Below the pieces are notes generated by a model. That model saw only the letters and a program-made list of their open reading frames with translations. It did not search any database and was not told where the DNA came from. Shown here piece by piece: positions 24,682-32,838 of a stretch of DNA of 64,000 nucleotides. Both the position numbers and the translations under genes were made by a program. The DNA lies in the NCBI RefSeq assembly GCF_003287495.1, contig NZ_PRLE01000002.1:1-64000 (forward strand), in the 5' to 3' direction. The first letter of the stretch is position 1, and each line of letters opens with the position of its first letter. This stretch comes from Faecalibacterium prausnitzii. GTDB taxonomy: Bacteria; Bacillota; Clostridia; Oscillospirales; Ruminococcaceae.

Positions 24682-24855
24682 TCAGCCTATGATCTCGTAC
24701 TGGAAGTATTCGCATTTGATCTTGCTGCCTACCTCGATTTCCGGCGGCAGCAAGGCCAGCGCCACGGGGTTCAGTTCGTCGCTTTCAATGTCGGTGCGGC
24801 GGAGGTTGACGTAATCGCCGTCAAAGCTGACGACTTCATAATACCAGGGACCCAT
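24682..24855 (-). CDS. small hypothetical protein (57 aa)
   Basis: A 57-residue soluble protein starting MGPWYYEVVSFDGDYVNLRR and ending in alternating hydrophobic strands (KIKCEYFQYEII), so probably a small β-rich domain. AAAGGAG ends nine bases before the ATG on the minus strand, which supports the start. I do not recognise the family. The neighbouring minus-strand gene upstream encodes a membrane protein, and the two may share a transcript. Confidence 0.6.
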   Translation of the reverse strand: MGPWYYEVVSFDGDYVNLRRTDIESDELNPVALALLPPEIEVGSKIKCEYFQYEIIG

Positions 24856-24948
24856 CGTAAAAACTCCTTTCTGATCCTGCAATTCAGCTCCCCTGGCAGG
24901 GGAACTCCGCGACACGCCCGCATCTGCGGGATGGAGCGGTGAGAGGTT

Positions 24949-25260
24949 TCATTGATTATCCGGGTCATCCTTGTGCTCATGCTTCCAGTGGTAGTAAGGC
25001 CCAAGGATACAGACCGCAGAAAGCACCAGAACGGCGAAGAGGAACGAAGTGGCGCGCTGCATCTTTGTTAAAAAGACGTAAGAAAACTCACACACCGCGA
25101 GGATGAGCTCCAGCACGCCGACCCAGCGCTGCCAGATCTCCCGCTCTTTGGGCTTCATGCGAGACGAGTATCCCCAGGTGATTTTGCGTTTGCAGACATC
25201 ACAGACGCCCAGGACAAGCAGCAGGGCTCCCAGTGCAATGCTGAAGAGAGGGTAATACAT
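24949..25260 (-). CDS. hypothetical membrane protein (103 aa)
   Basis: A 103-residue protein with three hydrophobic segments (residues about 3-20, 46-66 and 70-88), an intervening basic segment (KRKITWGYSSRMKPKEREIWQRW) and an acidic and basic tail (HWKHEHKDDPDNQ). The ATG has AAAGGAGC upstream. No family is recognised. Confidence 0.6.
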   Translation of the reverse strand: MYYPLFSIALGALLLVLGVCDVCKRKITWGYSSRMKPKEREIWQRWVGVLELILAVCEFSYVFLTKMQRATSFLFAVLVLSAVCILGPYYHWKHEHKDDPDNQ

Positions 25261-25395
25261 ACACAGCGCTCCTTTCCGTCTTGAAAAATCCGGGATTTTA
25301 CAGCTCCATCATACCATAGCCGCCGCGCGCACACAAGAACGAAATTTCATCCGAAAGAGGAAAGCAAAAAATACACGCAATGCGTGTAACGGCTC

Positions 25396-25424
25396 TTGTG
25401 GATTTTGAAAAAATATGATATACT
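25396..25424 (+). promoter_or_regulatory. promoter of tRNA-Gln
   Basis: TTGTGG (25396-25401) and TATACT (25419-25424) are separated by 17 bases, ending 12 bases before the tRNA. Confidence 0.65.
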
Positions 25425-25436
25425 ACTTTCTACTGA

Positions 25437-25507
25437 TGCGCCATCGCCAAGCGGTAAGGCAGGGGACTTTGACTCCCCCATCGTAGGTTCGACTCCTGCT
25501 GGCGCAA
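25437..25507 (+). tRNA. tRNA-Gln (UUG)
   Basis: The acceptor stem TGCGCCA / TGGCGCA closes a normal cloverleaf with an anticodon loop CTTTGAC, so the anticodon is TTG (Gln), and a T-arm with GGTTCGACTCC. The CCA end is not encoded. Confidence 0.93.
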
Positions 25508-25509
25508 CT

Positions 25510-25551
25510 GAAAAGCCGCCCGTGTGCTGTTACGCACCGGGCGGCTTTTTG
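25510..25551. terminator. bidirectional terminator after tRNA-Gln
   Basis: AAAAGCCGCCCG and CGGGCGGCTTTTT pair around TGTGCTGTTACGCAC. It also lies past the end of the minus-strand carboxypeptidase-like gene. Confidence 0.85.
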
Positions 25552-25568
25552 CTGTCTTTTTTCGATTT

Positions 25569-26909
25569 TCAGTGCCGCCGGATCTTCTTCGGCGCATTTC
25601 TCCCATGCCACGCGTTGAGCAGCAGCCAGAGGCCGTAAATGGCGGCGGAAAGGATGCTGAGGGCGATGACCACTTTCAGGTAGAGGCTGTGCAGGAACTC
25701 CTGGAATTTGTCCACGGTGAAGAGGACGGCGTTCCGGTTCACATCCTGCCCGGCCACAAGATTGACCACGCCGATGGTCTCACCGGCCAGCTTGAGCTCC
25801 ACGGTGCCTACTACGTCGCCCTGCTGGATGGGAGCACAGACGTAGTCCGGCAGGTGGAAATATTTCTGGGTGACGGAGCCGTCGCCGGAGGAGGGCAGCA
25901 GGGTCATCATGTTGTCATCGGGGTAAAGCTGCAGGGTGTCGGTGTCCGAGGAATACTTGACCGGAATTTCGGCCAAGGCTAAATCGGTGTCCAGCGCGGC
26001 CTGGATGGAAAAGCTGTCGAACACCCAGTCGATGAGGTGGACGGTCTCATACAGGGCCGGGCGGCGGTTGGCATAGCCGTAATCGTCGCAGGTGTCCGGG
26101 CTCTGCATGATGCAGAAAAGATAGGTGGAGCCATTTTTGTTGGCCCAGGAGACGTAGCTCTGGTTGCCGTTGTCGTTCTTGTAGGCCATCACATCGCACA
26201 TGCCGCCCTGCATGGCGCTGCGGTAGAATTTGCCGCCGCTGGTCTTGTTCAGGGCCACGTTCTGGCTCAGCAGAACAAAGGATTTGGCGTGTTTTTCCTT
26301 GGCGGGCATCGTGAAGGTGGGAGCCGAGGAAATTTCCACAAAGGCATCAAAGCTCATGAGATACCGCAGGATGAGGTACATATCCACGGCGGTGGTCACG
26401 TTGCCGCTGTCCAGGCCGCAGGCGTCCGTCCAGGTGCTGTTGGTGGTGCCAATGCGCTGGGAGAGGGTATTCATCTGGCTCACCCAGCCGGCTAAATCGC
26501 CGCCGGAGAGGGAATAGGCCAGGCCCATGGCGGCCTCGTTGGCGTTGCGGGTGACCATGGCATAGATGGCCTCCCGGTAGGTGAACGTCTCGTTGGAGCG
26601 CATGTCGGCGTTGTCCGTGCCGTGGACGTAGTCCGAGATGGCAAACGGCATCTGGAACGTGTTGTCCAGCTGGTCGGCGTAGTTGGTCAGCAGCAGGGCA
26701 ATGGTCATATATTTGGTCAGGCCCCCGGCGGACACCTGTTTCTGGCTGTCTTTTTCGTAGACGATGATGTTGGTGTCAGTGTTGACGACATAGGCGCTCT
26801 GGGCCTTGACGTCATAGACAGGGCTGGGGTCGAACATGGCGCTGGCTGTCACGCTCAGGCAGCTGAACAGGACGGCAAACGACAGAAAGAGTGCAAAAAT
26901 ACGTTTCAT
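25569..26909 (-). CDS. D-Ala-D-Ala carboxypeptidase (peptidase S11) homologue, probably inactive
   Basis: A 446-residue exported protein: signal peptide (MKRIFALFLSFAVLFSCLSVTASA), a PBP5/DacF-like domain, a C-terminal β domain and a membrane anchor near residues 410-430. The fold is clear (AQSAYVVNTDTNIIVYEKDSQ, LTKYMTIALLL). All three active-site motifs are altered: SxxK reads GLTK (nucleophile Gly), SxN reads NAN, and KTG is missing from SAMQGGMCDVM. It is probably a pseudoenzyme, perhaps binding peptidoglycan without trimming it. The start at 26909 follows AAAGGAATTG. Confidence 0.82.
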   Translation of the reverse strand: MKRIFALFLSFAVLFSCLSVTASAMFDPSPVYDVKAQSAYVVNTDTNIIVYEKDSQKQVSAGGLTKYMTIALLLTNYADQLDNTFQMPFAISDYVHGTDNADMRSNETFTYREAIYAMVTRNANEAAMGLAYSLSGGDLAGWVSQMNTLSQRIGTTNSTWTDACGLDSGNVTTAVDMYLILRYLMSFDAFVEISSAPTFTMPAKEKHAKSFVLLSQNVALNKTSGGKFYRSAMQGGMCDVMAYKNDNGNQSYVSWANKNGSTYLFCIMQSPDTCDDYGYANRRPALYETVHLIDWVFDSFSIQAALDTDLALAEIPVKYSSDTDTLQLYPDDNMMTLLPSSGDGSVTQKYFHLPDYVCAPIQQGDVVGTVELKLAGETIGVVNLVAGQDVNRNAVLFTVDKFQEFLHSLYLKVVIALSILSAAIYGLWLLLNAWHGRNAPKKIRRH

Positions 26910-27081
26910 GTGGACAATTCCTTTAAAAAGCGATATGATATAAAAAGCTGGGGCGGCGGTGCTGCGCCCGGAGAAATGAGCAAAAAACAAAGCCGAACGG
27001 CTTCATACTTTATAATAACAGGTTTGCCGGGGTGTGACAAGGCTTTTGCAGTTGTTTCACAAAACGGCAGGGAGGAAATGG

Positions 27082-27777
27082 ATGGTATATCTCACAGGTG
27101 ATACGCATGGCGAGCTGGACCGCTTCAAGCACGGCAAGCTCCGCTGGCTGGGCAAGCGGGACGTGGTGCTGGTGCTGGGCGATTTCGGGTTTGTGTGGGA
27201 CGGCAGCAAGGCGGAACAGAAAAAGCTGGACTGGCTGCGCAAGCGCCCCTACACCCTGCTGTTTCTGGACGGCTCCCACGAAAACTATGACCTGCTGGCC
27301 CAGTACCCCACGGTGGAACTGTTTGGCGGCAAAGTGCAGGCACTGGGCGGCAATGTGTATCATGTCTGCCGGGGCAGCGTGCTGGAGCTGGAGGGTAAAA
27401 AATACCTCTGCTTTGGCGGGGCGGAAAGTCCGGACAAAGATGACCGGGAGGCCGGTGTGAACTGGTGGCCTCAGGAGATGCCCTCCGACGAAGAATATGC
27501 CGCCTGCGAGGCGAACCTGGAAGCAAACAGCTGGCAGGTAGATTATGTGCTGACCCACGACGCCCCAAGCAGGTTCCTGGATTTTTCCGCTCTGGCCTCC
27601 GGCGAGAGCAACCGCCTGCATCTCTTCCTTGATAAAATTCTCCTCAAGCTGACCTATACCAAGTGGTTCTTCGGCTGCTACCACAAGGACGTGCAGCTCT
27701 CCACCAAAAGCCGCTGCGTCTTCTGCGACGTGGTCTGCATGGGGGAGCGGCACGCGAAATTTTCAAGGCATCCATAA
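27082..27777 (+). CDS. metallophosphoesterase
   Basis: A 231-residue protein with the calcineurin-like phosphoesterase motifs: GDTHGE (D-x-H), GDFG (GDxxD-like), GSHENYD (GNHE/D-like), THDAPS and GCYHKD (GH-x-H like). These bind a two-metal centre that hydrolyses phosphate esters. The substrate is not known. ATG 27082 follows GGAGGAAATGG; an upstream -10 (TATAAT, 27011-27016) fits a separate promoter. It diverges from the carboxypeptidase-like gene and converges on recG. Confidence 0.88.
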   Translation: MVYLTGDTHGELDRFKHGKLRWLGKRDVVLVLGDFGFVWDGSKAEQKKLDWLRKRPYTLLFLDGSHENYDLLAQYPTVELFGGKVQALGGNVYHVCRGSVLELEGKKYLCFGGAESPDKDDREAGVNWWPQEMPSDEEYAACEANLEANSWQVDYVLTHDAPSRFLDFSALASGESNRLHLFLDKILLKLTYTKWFFGCYHKDVQLSTKSRCVFCDVVCMGERHAKFSRHP

Positions 27778-27820
27778 AGCAAAACGGACGGGCCCGGCGG
27801 CTCGTCCGTTGCTTTTTATA
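27776..27820. terminator. bidirectional terminator
   Basis: AAGCAAAACGGACG pairs with CGTCCGTTGCTTTTT between the converging metallophosphoesterase and recG genes. Confidence 0.8.
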
Positions 27821-27825
27821 CCGGT

Positions 27826-29886
27826 TCAATTCATTGCCCCGGCTTTCTCAAACATCTGCTGTACCTGAGCGGCCAGCAGGGCGTGGTCCGGGTGTTCCAG
27901 CAGCGGGTCTTCGGCCAGCAGGGCCACCGCTTCGCTCTGGGCGGCGTGGAGGGTGCGGGTGTCGTTCATCAGGTCGGCGATCTGCAGGGTGGGCAGGCCG
28001 TGCTGGCGGCTGCCGAAGAAATCGCCGGGGCCGCGGGTCTCCAGATCGTACTGGGCCACCGCGAAACCATCGGCTGTGGAGCAGAGGAACTTGAGCCGCT
28101 TCTGGACATTCTCGCTGGTGTTGTCGCTGACAAGGAAGCACCAGCTCTCTGCGGCACCGCGGCCCACCCGGCCCCGCAGCTGGTGCAGGGCGCTCAGGCC
28201 ATACCGCTCGGCGTTTTCAATGACCATGACCGTGGCGTTGGGCACATCCACGCCCACCTCGATGACCGTGGTGGAGACGAGGGCGTCCAGCCGCCCGGCC
28301 TTGAAATCCTCCATGACGGCGGCTTTCTCCTTGGGCTTGAGCTTGCCGTGCATCAGGCCCACCCGCCGCTCGGGCAGCAGGGCCTTGGCAATGTCCTCAT
28401 AATAGCTTTTGACGGCATTCAACCCGCCGTCCGGCGTTTCCTCGATGGCGGGGCAGACGAGATACACCTGCCGCCCGGCGTCGATCTCCCGGTCCAAAAA
28501 GCCGTACAGCGCTCCCCGCTTTTTGCCGGTGATGCACCGGGTCTTGACCGGCTTGCGGCCCGGCGGAAGCTCATCCAGAATGGAGATGTCCAGGTCGCCG
28601 TAGATCAGCAGGCCCAGCGTGCGGGGGATGGGGGTAGCGCTCATGACCAGCAGGTGGGGGTTCTCGGCCTTTTCGGCCAGCATCCCGCGCTGGCGGACGC
28701 CAAAGCGGTGCTGCTCGTCCACCACGGCCAGGCCCAGCCGGGCAAATTCCACGCCCTCGCTGAGGATGGCGTGGGTGCCGACGATTAAATCGGCCTCGTC
28801 GTCCCGGATGGCGGCCAGCGTGGCGCGGCGGGCGGCGGCTTTCATCCCGCCGGTCAGCAGGGCCACCCGCATCCCAAAGGGGGAGAGCAGGCGGTTGAGG
28901 TTCTCCGCGTGCTGGGAGGCCAGAATTTCCGTCGGAGCCAGCAGAGCGGCTTGATACCCGCTGCGGATACAGGCCCAGATGGCGGCGGCGGCCACCAGTG
29001 TTTTACCGCTGCCCACGTCTCCCTGCAGCAGGCGGTTCATGGAAGTCTCGCCCGCCATGTCGGTTAAAATTTCCTCTACGGCCCGGCGCTGGGCACCGGT
29101 GGGGGAGAATGGCAGCAAGGCCCAGAACGGTTCCGGGTCCATCTTTTGCATGGGGGCACCGGTGCGGGCGGCACCCCGGTTCTTCATCCGGCCAATGCCA
29201 AGCTGCAAAATCAACAGCTCTTCGTAAATGAGCCGCCGCCGGGCTGCAAAGGCCTCTTCCTCGCTGGCGGGGCAGTGGATGGCCCGGACGGCCTCCGCCT
29301 TGGAGAGCAGGCGGTACTTTTGCAGCATTTCCGGCGGGAGAGGGTCGGGCAGGAGCTCCGCGTGGGGGAGGAGCTGGCGGACGCATTTGGCAATGACCCC
29401 GCTGGAAAGCCCCTCCGTCTGGGGGTAAACGGCCTCAAAGGGGATGCTCTCCACCTGTGCATCGGTGCGCACCTGCGGGTTGACCATCTGGCGGCGGAGC
29501 ATCCCGCCCGTGACGATGCCCTGAAAATAATACTCCCGCCCGAGTTCCAGCTTCTGGGCGGCGTAGGGGTTGTTGAACCAGGTGATCTCCAGACTGGAAA
29601 CATCGTCCCCGGCGGTGATCCGCTCCATCCGCCGCCCACCTGGCAGGACGCGCCCGCCGGGCTTGGCGAATACCTCCGCCTTGACGACACACTCGGTGTC
29701 CAGCGGGGCGGTGGCAATGGTGTAAGGCTTGGAAAAATCCAAATACCGGCGCGGGTAGTGGCAGAGCAGATCGGCCAGGGTCACGATGCCCAGTTTTTCA
29801 AACCGCTCGGCCGTTTTGGGCCCGACGCCCTTGAGGTAGCGCACCGGGGTATCCGGGGTAAGGGTGGTGTGAGTCTCGGCAGCCAC
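27826..29886 (-). CDS. recG: ATP-dependent DNA helicase RecG
   Basis: A 686-residue RecG. It has the N-terminal wedge/OB region (LKGVGPKTAERFEKLGI), helicase motif I GDVGSGKT, motif II DEQHRFGV, motif III SATPIPRTL, and the later VSTTVIEVGVDVPNA and HQLRGRVGRG. It remodels stalled replication forks and recombination intermediates. The GTG at 29886 is the best start because GAAAGGAGG lies seven bases upstream, and a promoter -10 at 29913-29918 puts transcription initiation at about 29906, after the alternative ATG at 29910. Confidence 0.95.
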   Translation of the reverse strand: MAAETHTTLTPDTPVRYLKGVGPKTAERFEKLGIVTLADLLCHYPRRYLDFSKPYTIATAPLDTECVVKAEVFAKPGGRVLPGGRRMERITAGDDVSSLEITWFNNPYAAQKLELGREYYFQGIVTGGMLRRQMVNPQVRTDAQVESIPFEAVYPQTEGLSSGVIAKCVRQLLPHAELLPDPLPPEMLQKYRLLSKAEAVRAIHCPASEEEAFAARRRLIYEELLILQLGIGRMKNRGAARTGAPMQKMDPEPFWALLPFSPTGAQRRAVEEILTDMAGETSMNRLLQGDVGSGKTLVAAAAIWACIRSGYQAALLAPTEILASQHAENLNRLLSPFGMRVALLTGGMKAAARRATLAAIRDDEADLIVGTHAILSEGVEFARLGLAVVDEQHRFGVRQRGMLAEKAENPHLLVMSATPIPRTLGLLIYGDLDISILDELPPGRKPVKTRCITGKKRGALYGFLDREIDAGRQVYLVCPAIEETPDGGLNAVKSYYEDIAKALLPERRVGLMHGKLKPKEKAAVMEDFKAGRLDALVSTTVIEVGVDVPNATVMVIENAERYGLSALHQLRGRVGRGAAESWCFLVSDNTSENVQKRLKFLCSTADGFAVAQYDLETRGPGDFFGSRQHGLPTLQIADLMNDTRTLHAAQSEAVALLAEDPLLEHPDHALLAAQVQQMFEKAGAMN

Positions 29887-29912
29887 GGGGCCACCTCCTT
29901 TCGTTTGCATTT

Positions 29913-29941
29913 ATTATAGCACAAAGAATGCCGCAAAACAA
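29913..29941 (-). promoter_or_regulatory. promoter of recG
   Basis: On the minus strand TTGTTT (-35) and TGCTATAAT (extended -10, TATAAT at 29913-29918) are 17 bases apart. It rules out the more distal ATG as start. Confidence 0.7.
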
Positions 29942-29942
29942 A

Positions 29943-29972
29943 AAATCCCGGAAGCCGCGGCTTCCGGGAATC
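29943..29972 (-). terminator. terminator of the tRNA cluster
   Basis: CCCGGAAGCC pairs with GGCTTCCGGG and, on the minus strand, ATTTTTTG follows, just past tRNA-Cys. Confidence 0.85.
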
Positions 29973-29975
29973 TTT

Positions 29976-30050
29976 TGGAGGTGACGACCAGATTTGAACT
30001 GGTGGATGAGGGTTTTGCAGACCCTTGCCTTACCACTTGGCCACGTCACC
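29976..30050 (-). tRNA. tRNA-Cys (GCA)
   Basis: On the minus strand the acceptor stem GGTGACG / CGTCACC, a loop CTGCAAA (anticodon GCA) and the T-arm with TTCAAATC form a cloverleaf. TCCA after the acceptor encodes the CCA end. Confidence 0.93.
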
Positions 30051-30079
30051 ATATTTGGAGTGATGATTACCACTCCATT

Positions 30080-30155
30080 TGGAGCGGCCGACGAGGCTCG
30101 AACTCGCTACCTCCACCTTGGCAAGGTGGCGCTCTACCAGATGAGCTACGGCCGC
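30080..30155 (-). tRNA. tRNA-Gly (GCC), copy A
   Basis: Acceptor stem GCGGCCG / CGGCCGC, anticodon loop TTGCCAA (anticodon GCC), T-arm GTTCGAGCC, encoded CCA. The same sequence recurs at 30346-30421. Confidence 0.94.
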
Positions 30156-30239
30156 ATATTCGGTGCATTTACCCTTGCACCCGTCATTTCTGACGCCCTG
30201 AAACAAGTTCAAAGTAGGTAGAAGCTTTCGCCTCAAATG

Positions 30240-30316
30240 TGGCGACCCGGATCGGGCTCGAACCGACGACCCCCAGCGTGACAGGCTGGTGCTCTAACCA
30301 ACTGAGCTACCGGGCC
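30240..30316 (-). tRNA. tRNA-Asp (GTC)
   Basis: Acceptor stem GGCCCGG / CCGGGTC, anticodon loop CTGTCAC (anticodon GTC), T-arm GGTTCGAGCCC, encoded CCA. Confidence 0.94.
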
Positions 30317-30345
30317 ATATTGGAGCAACTGTTGCTGCTCCGTTA

Positions 30346-30421
30346 TGGAGCGGCCGACGAGGCTCGAACTCGCTACCTCCACCTTGGCAAGGTGGCGCTC
30401 TACCAGATGAGCTACGGCCGC
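30346..30421 (-). tRNA. tRNA-Gly (GCC), copy B
   Basis: Identical to the tRNA at 30080-30155 over its whole length, including the CCA end, so it is a duplicated gene within the cluster. Confidence 0.94.
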
Positions 30422-30462
30422 ATATATAAGATGAAAGGAAATAATTCATTTCATCTTAAATG

Positions 30463-30538
30463 TGGTGCCTCCGATCGGAATCGAACCAATGACACGGGGA
30501 TTTTCAGTCCCCTGCTCTACCGACTGAGCTACAGAGGC
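30463..30538 (-). tRNA. tRNA-Phe (GAA)
   Basis: Acceptor stem GCCTCTG / CGGAGGC, anticodon loop CTGAAAA (anticodon GAA), T-arm GGTTCGATTCC, encoded CCA. It is first in the minus-strand order Phe-Gly-Asp-Gly-Cys. Confidence 0.94.
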
Positions 30539-30554
30539 GCACCGGACGATGATT

Positions 30555-30582
30555 ATTATACCCGAAATTCCGGATTTGTAAA
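30555..30582 (-). promoter_or_regulatory. promoter of the tRNA cluster
   Basis: On the minus strand TTTACA (30577-30582) and TATAAT (30555-30560) are 16 bases apart, about 15 bases upstream of tRNA-Phe. Confidence 0.7.
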
Positions 30583-30713
30583 GAGGAAATTCCAAATTTT
30601 TTTGAAAAAAATCAGACTTTTCTTGAAAAATGCGTGAAGACGATGAATAATAAGAGAGGAAATTTGCGCTTTGGGCCGCCGGTGCGGGGAGCAAAATGCG
30701 ACAAAAGCCAAAA

Positions 30714-30742
30714 TTGACTTTCTTTACAACCTATGGTTTAAT
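30714..30742 (+). promoter_or_regulatory. promoter of the topoisomerase pair
   Basis: TTGACT (30714-30719) and TTTAAT (30737-30742) are separated by 17 bases, about 55 bases before the start codon. Confidence 0.65.
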
Positions 30743-30798
30743 AAGAATCGAAAGACAATTCGGCCCCGGCAGGCTTTGCCGCGGGCCGGGAGGGTAAT

Positions 30799-32790
30799 AT
30801 GGCGAAAAAACAAGAATACGGCAATGAAAGCATTACTTCCTTAAAAGGCGCCGACCGTGTCCGCAAGCGGCCGGCTGTTATTTTTGGCTCGGACGGCGTG
30901 GAGGGCTGCGCCCACTCCATTTTTGAGATCGTCTCCAACTCCATCGACGAAGCCCGCGACGGCCACGGCGATACCATCAATGTCACCCGCTGCAAGGATG
31001 GCAGTGTCATAGTGGAGGATTTTGGCCGCGGTATGCCCGTGGACTGGAACAACGGCGAGGGCCGCTACAACTGGGAGCTGCTGTTCTGCGAGATGTACGC
31101 GGGCGGCAAGTACGGCGAGGGCGAGGACAACTACGAGTTCAGCCTGGGCCTGAATGGTCTGGGCCTGTGTGCCACCCAGTATGCTTCCGCCTGGATGACG
31201 GCGGACATCTACCGCGACGGCTGTCACTATCACCTTGATTTTAAAAAGGGCGAGAATGTGGGCGGCCTGCAGAAAGAACCCTACAAGGGCCGCCGCACCG
31301 GCAGCATCATCCACTGGAAGCCGGACGACGAGGTCTTTACCGACATCGACGTGCCTGGCAGCTACTATAAGGATGTGCTGCGGCGGCAGGCGGTGGTCAA
31401 CGCGGGGCTTACCCTCAACTTTACCGATGAAAAAGAGAAAGACCCCGCCACGGGCAAGGCCTGGAAAGAGAGCTGGTGCTACGCCCACGGCATCGCGGAT
31501 TATGTGGCCGAGGTGGCCGGGGAGGACAGCCTGACCCCCGTGTACAGCTGCGAGAGCGAGGCCTCCGGCCGGGATCGTGAGGACCAGCCGGATTACAAAG
31601 TCAAGATGAGCGCGGCATTCTGCTTCTCTAATAAGGTGCAGATGCTGGAGTACTACCACAACTCCTCCTGGCTGGAGCACGGCGGAAGCCCGGAACACGC
31701 GGTCCGCACCGCGTTCGTCTACCAGATCAACAAGTATCTGAAAGAGAAGAACCTCTACAAAAAAGGCGAGAGCGCCATCAGCTTTCAGGACGTGCAGGAC
31801 TGCCTGGTCTACGTCTCGTCCAGCTTCTCCACCCGCACCAGCTACGAGAACCAGACCAAAAAGGCCATCACCAACAAATTCGTCTCTCAGGCCATGACGG
31901 ACTTTCTCAAGCACTATCTGGAAGTCTACTTCCTCGAAAAACCGGAGGAAGCTCAGAAGATCTGCCAGCAGGTGCTGGTGAACAAGCAGAGCCGCGAGCA
32001 CGCCGAGAAGACCCGCCAGAGCATCAAAAAGACGCTGACCACCCAGATCGACCTGGCCAACCGGGTGCAGAAATTTGTGGACTGCCGCACCAAGGACGCC
32101 TCCCGCCGGGAGCTCTACATCGTCGAGGGCGATTCCGCTATGGGCGCTGTCAAGCAGAGCCGCGACAGTGAGTATCAGGCCATCATGCCCATCCGCGGTA
32201 AAATTCTGAACTGCCTCAAGGCTGATTATGCCCGCATCTTCAAATCGGACGTCATTGTGGACCTCATCAAGGTCATGGGCTGCGGCGTGGAGCTGGGCGG
32301 CAAGCACAACAAGGAGCTGGCGACATTCAATCTGGACAACCTCCGCTTCAACAAAATCGTCATCTGTACCGATGCCGATGTGGACGGCTACCAGATCCGC
32401 ACGCTGGTGCTCACCATGCTCTACCGGCTGACGCCTACCCTCATCAACGAGGGATACGTCTATATCGCGGAGTCGCCGCTGTATGAGATCAACACCAAGG
32501 ATCACACCTACTTTGCCTACACCGAGCCGGAAAAGGCGACATTCCTGGAGGAGATCGGCGACAAAAAGTACACCATCCAGCGCTCCAAAGGTCTGGGCGA
32601 AAACGACCCCGAGATGATGTGGCTGACCACCATGAATCCGGAGAGCCGCCGCCTCATCAAGGTGCTGCCCACCGATGTGGAGGAGACCTCCCGGGTGTTT
32701 GACCTGCTGCTGGGCGACAATCTGGCCGGCCGCAAGGAGCATATCGCGGCCCACGGCGCGGAGTATCTGGACGATCTGGATGTATCCTGA
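30799..32790 (+). CDS. type IIA DNA topoisomerase subunit B (GyrB/ParE-like)
   Basis: A 663-residue topoisomerase B subunit. The ATPase has EIVSNSIDEA, EDFGRGMPV and LNGLGLCA, the Toprim domain EGDSAMG and TDADVDGYQIR, and SKGLGENDP is kept. Several usual residues differ (EGDSAMG instead of EGDSAGG, LNGLG instead of LHGVG), so it belongs to a divergent group and could act as topoisomerase IV or a second gyrase. The next gene encodes its A subunit. It controls supercoiling or separates daughter chromosomes; which one cannot be told. Confidence 0.9.
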   Translation: MAKKQEYGNESITSLKGADRVRKRPAVIFGSDGVEGCAHSIFEIVSNSIDEARDGHGDTINVTRCKDGSVIVEDFGRGMPVDWNNGEGRYNWELLFCEMYAGGKYGEGEDNYEFSLGLNGLGLCATQYASAWMTADIYRDGCHYHLDFKKGENVGGLQKEPYKGRRTGSIIHWKPDDEVFTDIDVPGSYYKDVLRRQAVVNAGLTLNFTDEKEKDPATGKAWKESWCYAHGIADYVAEVAGEDSLTPVYSCESEASGRDREDQPDYKVKMSAAFCFSNKVQMLEYYHNSSWLEHGGSPEHAVRTAFVYQINKYLKEKNLYKKGESAISFQDVQDCLVYVSSSFSTRTSYENQTKKAITNKFVSQAMTDFLKHYLEVYFLEKPEEAQKICQQVLVNKQSREHAEKTRQSIKKTLTTQIDLANRVQKFVDCRTKDASRRELYIVEGDSAMGAVKQSRDSEYQAIMPIRGKILNCLKADYARIFKSDVIVDLIKVMGCGVELGGKHNKELATFNLDNLRFNKIVICTDADVDGYQIRTLVLTMLYRLTPTLINEGYVYIAESPLYEINTKDHTYFAYTEPEKATFLEEIGDKKYTIQRSKGLGENDPEMMWLTTMNPESRRLIKVLPTDVEETSRVFDLLLGDNLAGRKEHIAAHGAEYLDDLDVS

Positions 32791-32838
32791 TGTCCGTCTG
32801 CCCGGAATGCCCAGCGAATCGGATAAAGAGGATTTACA

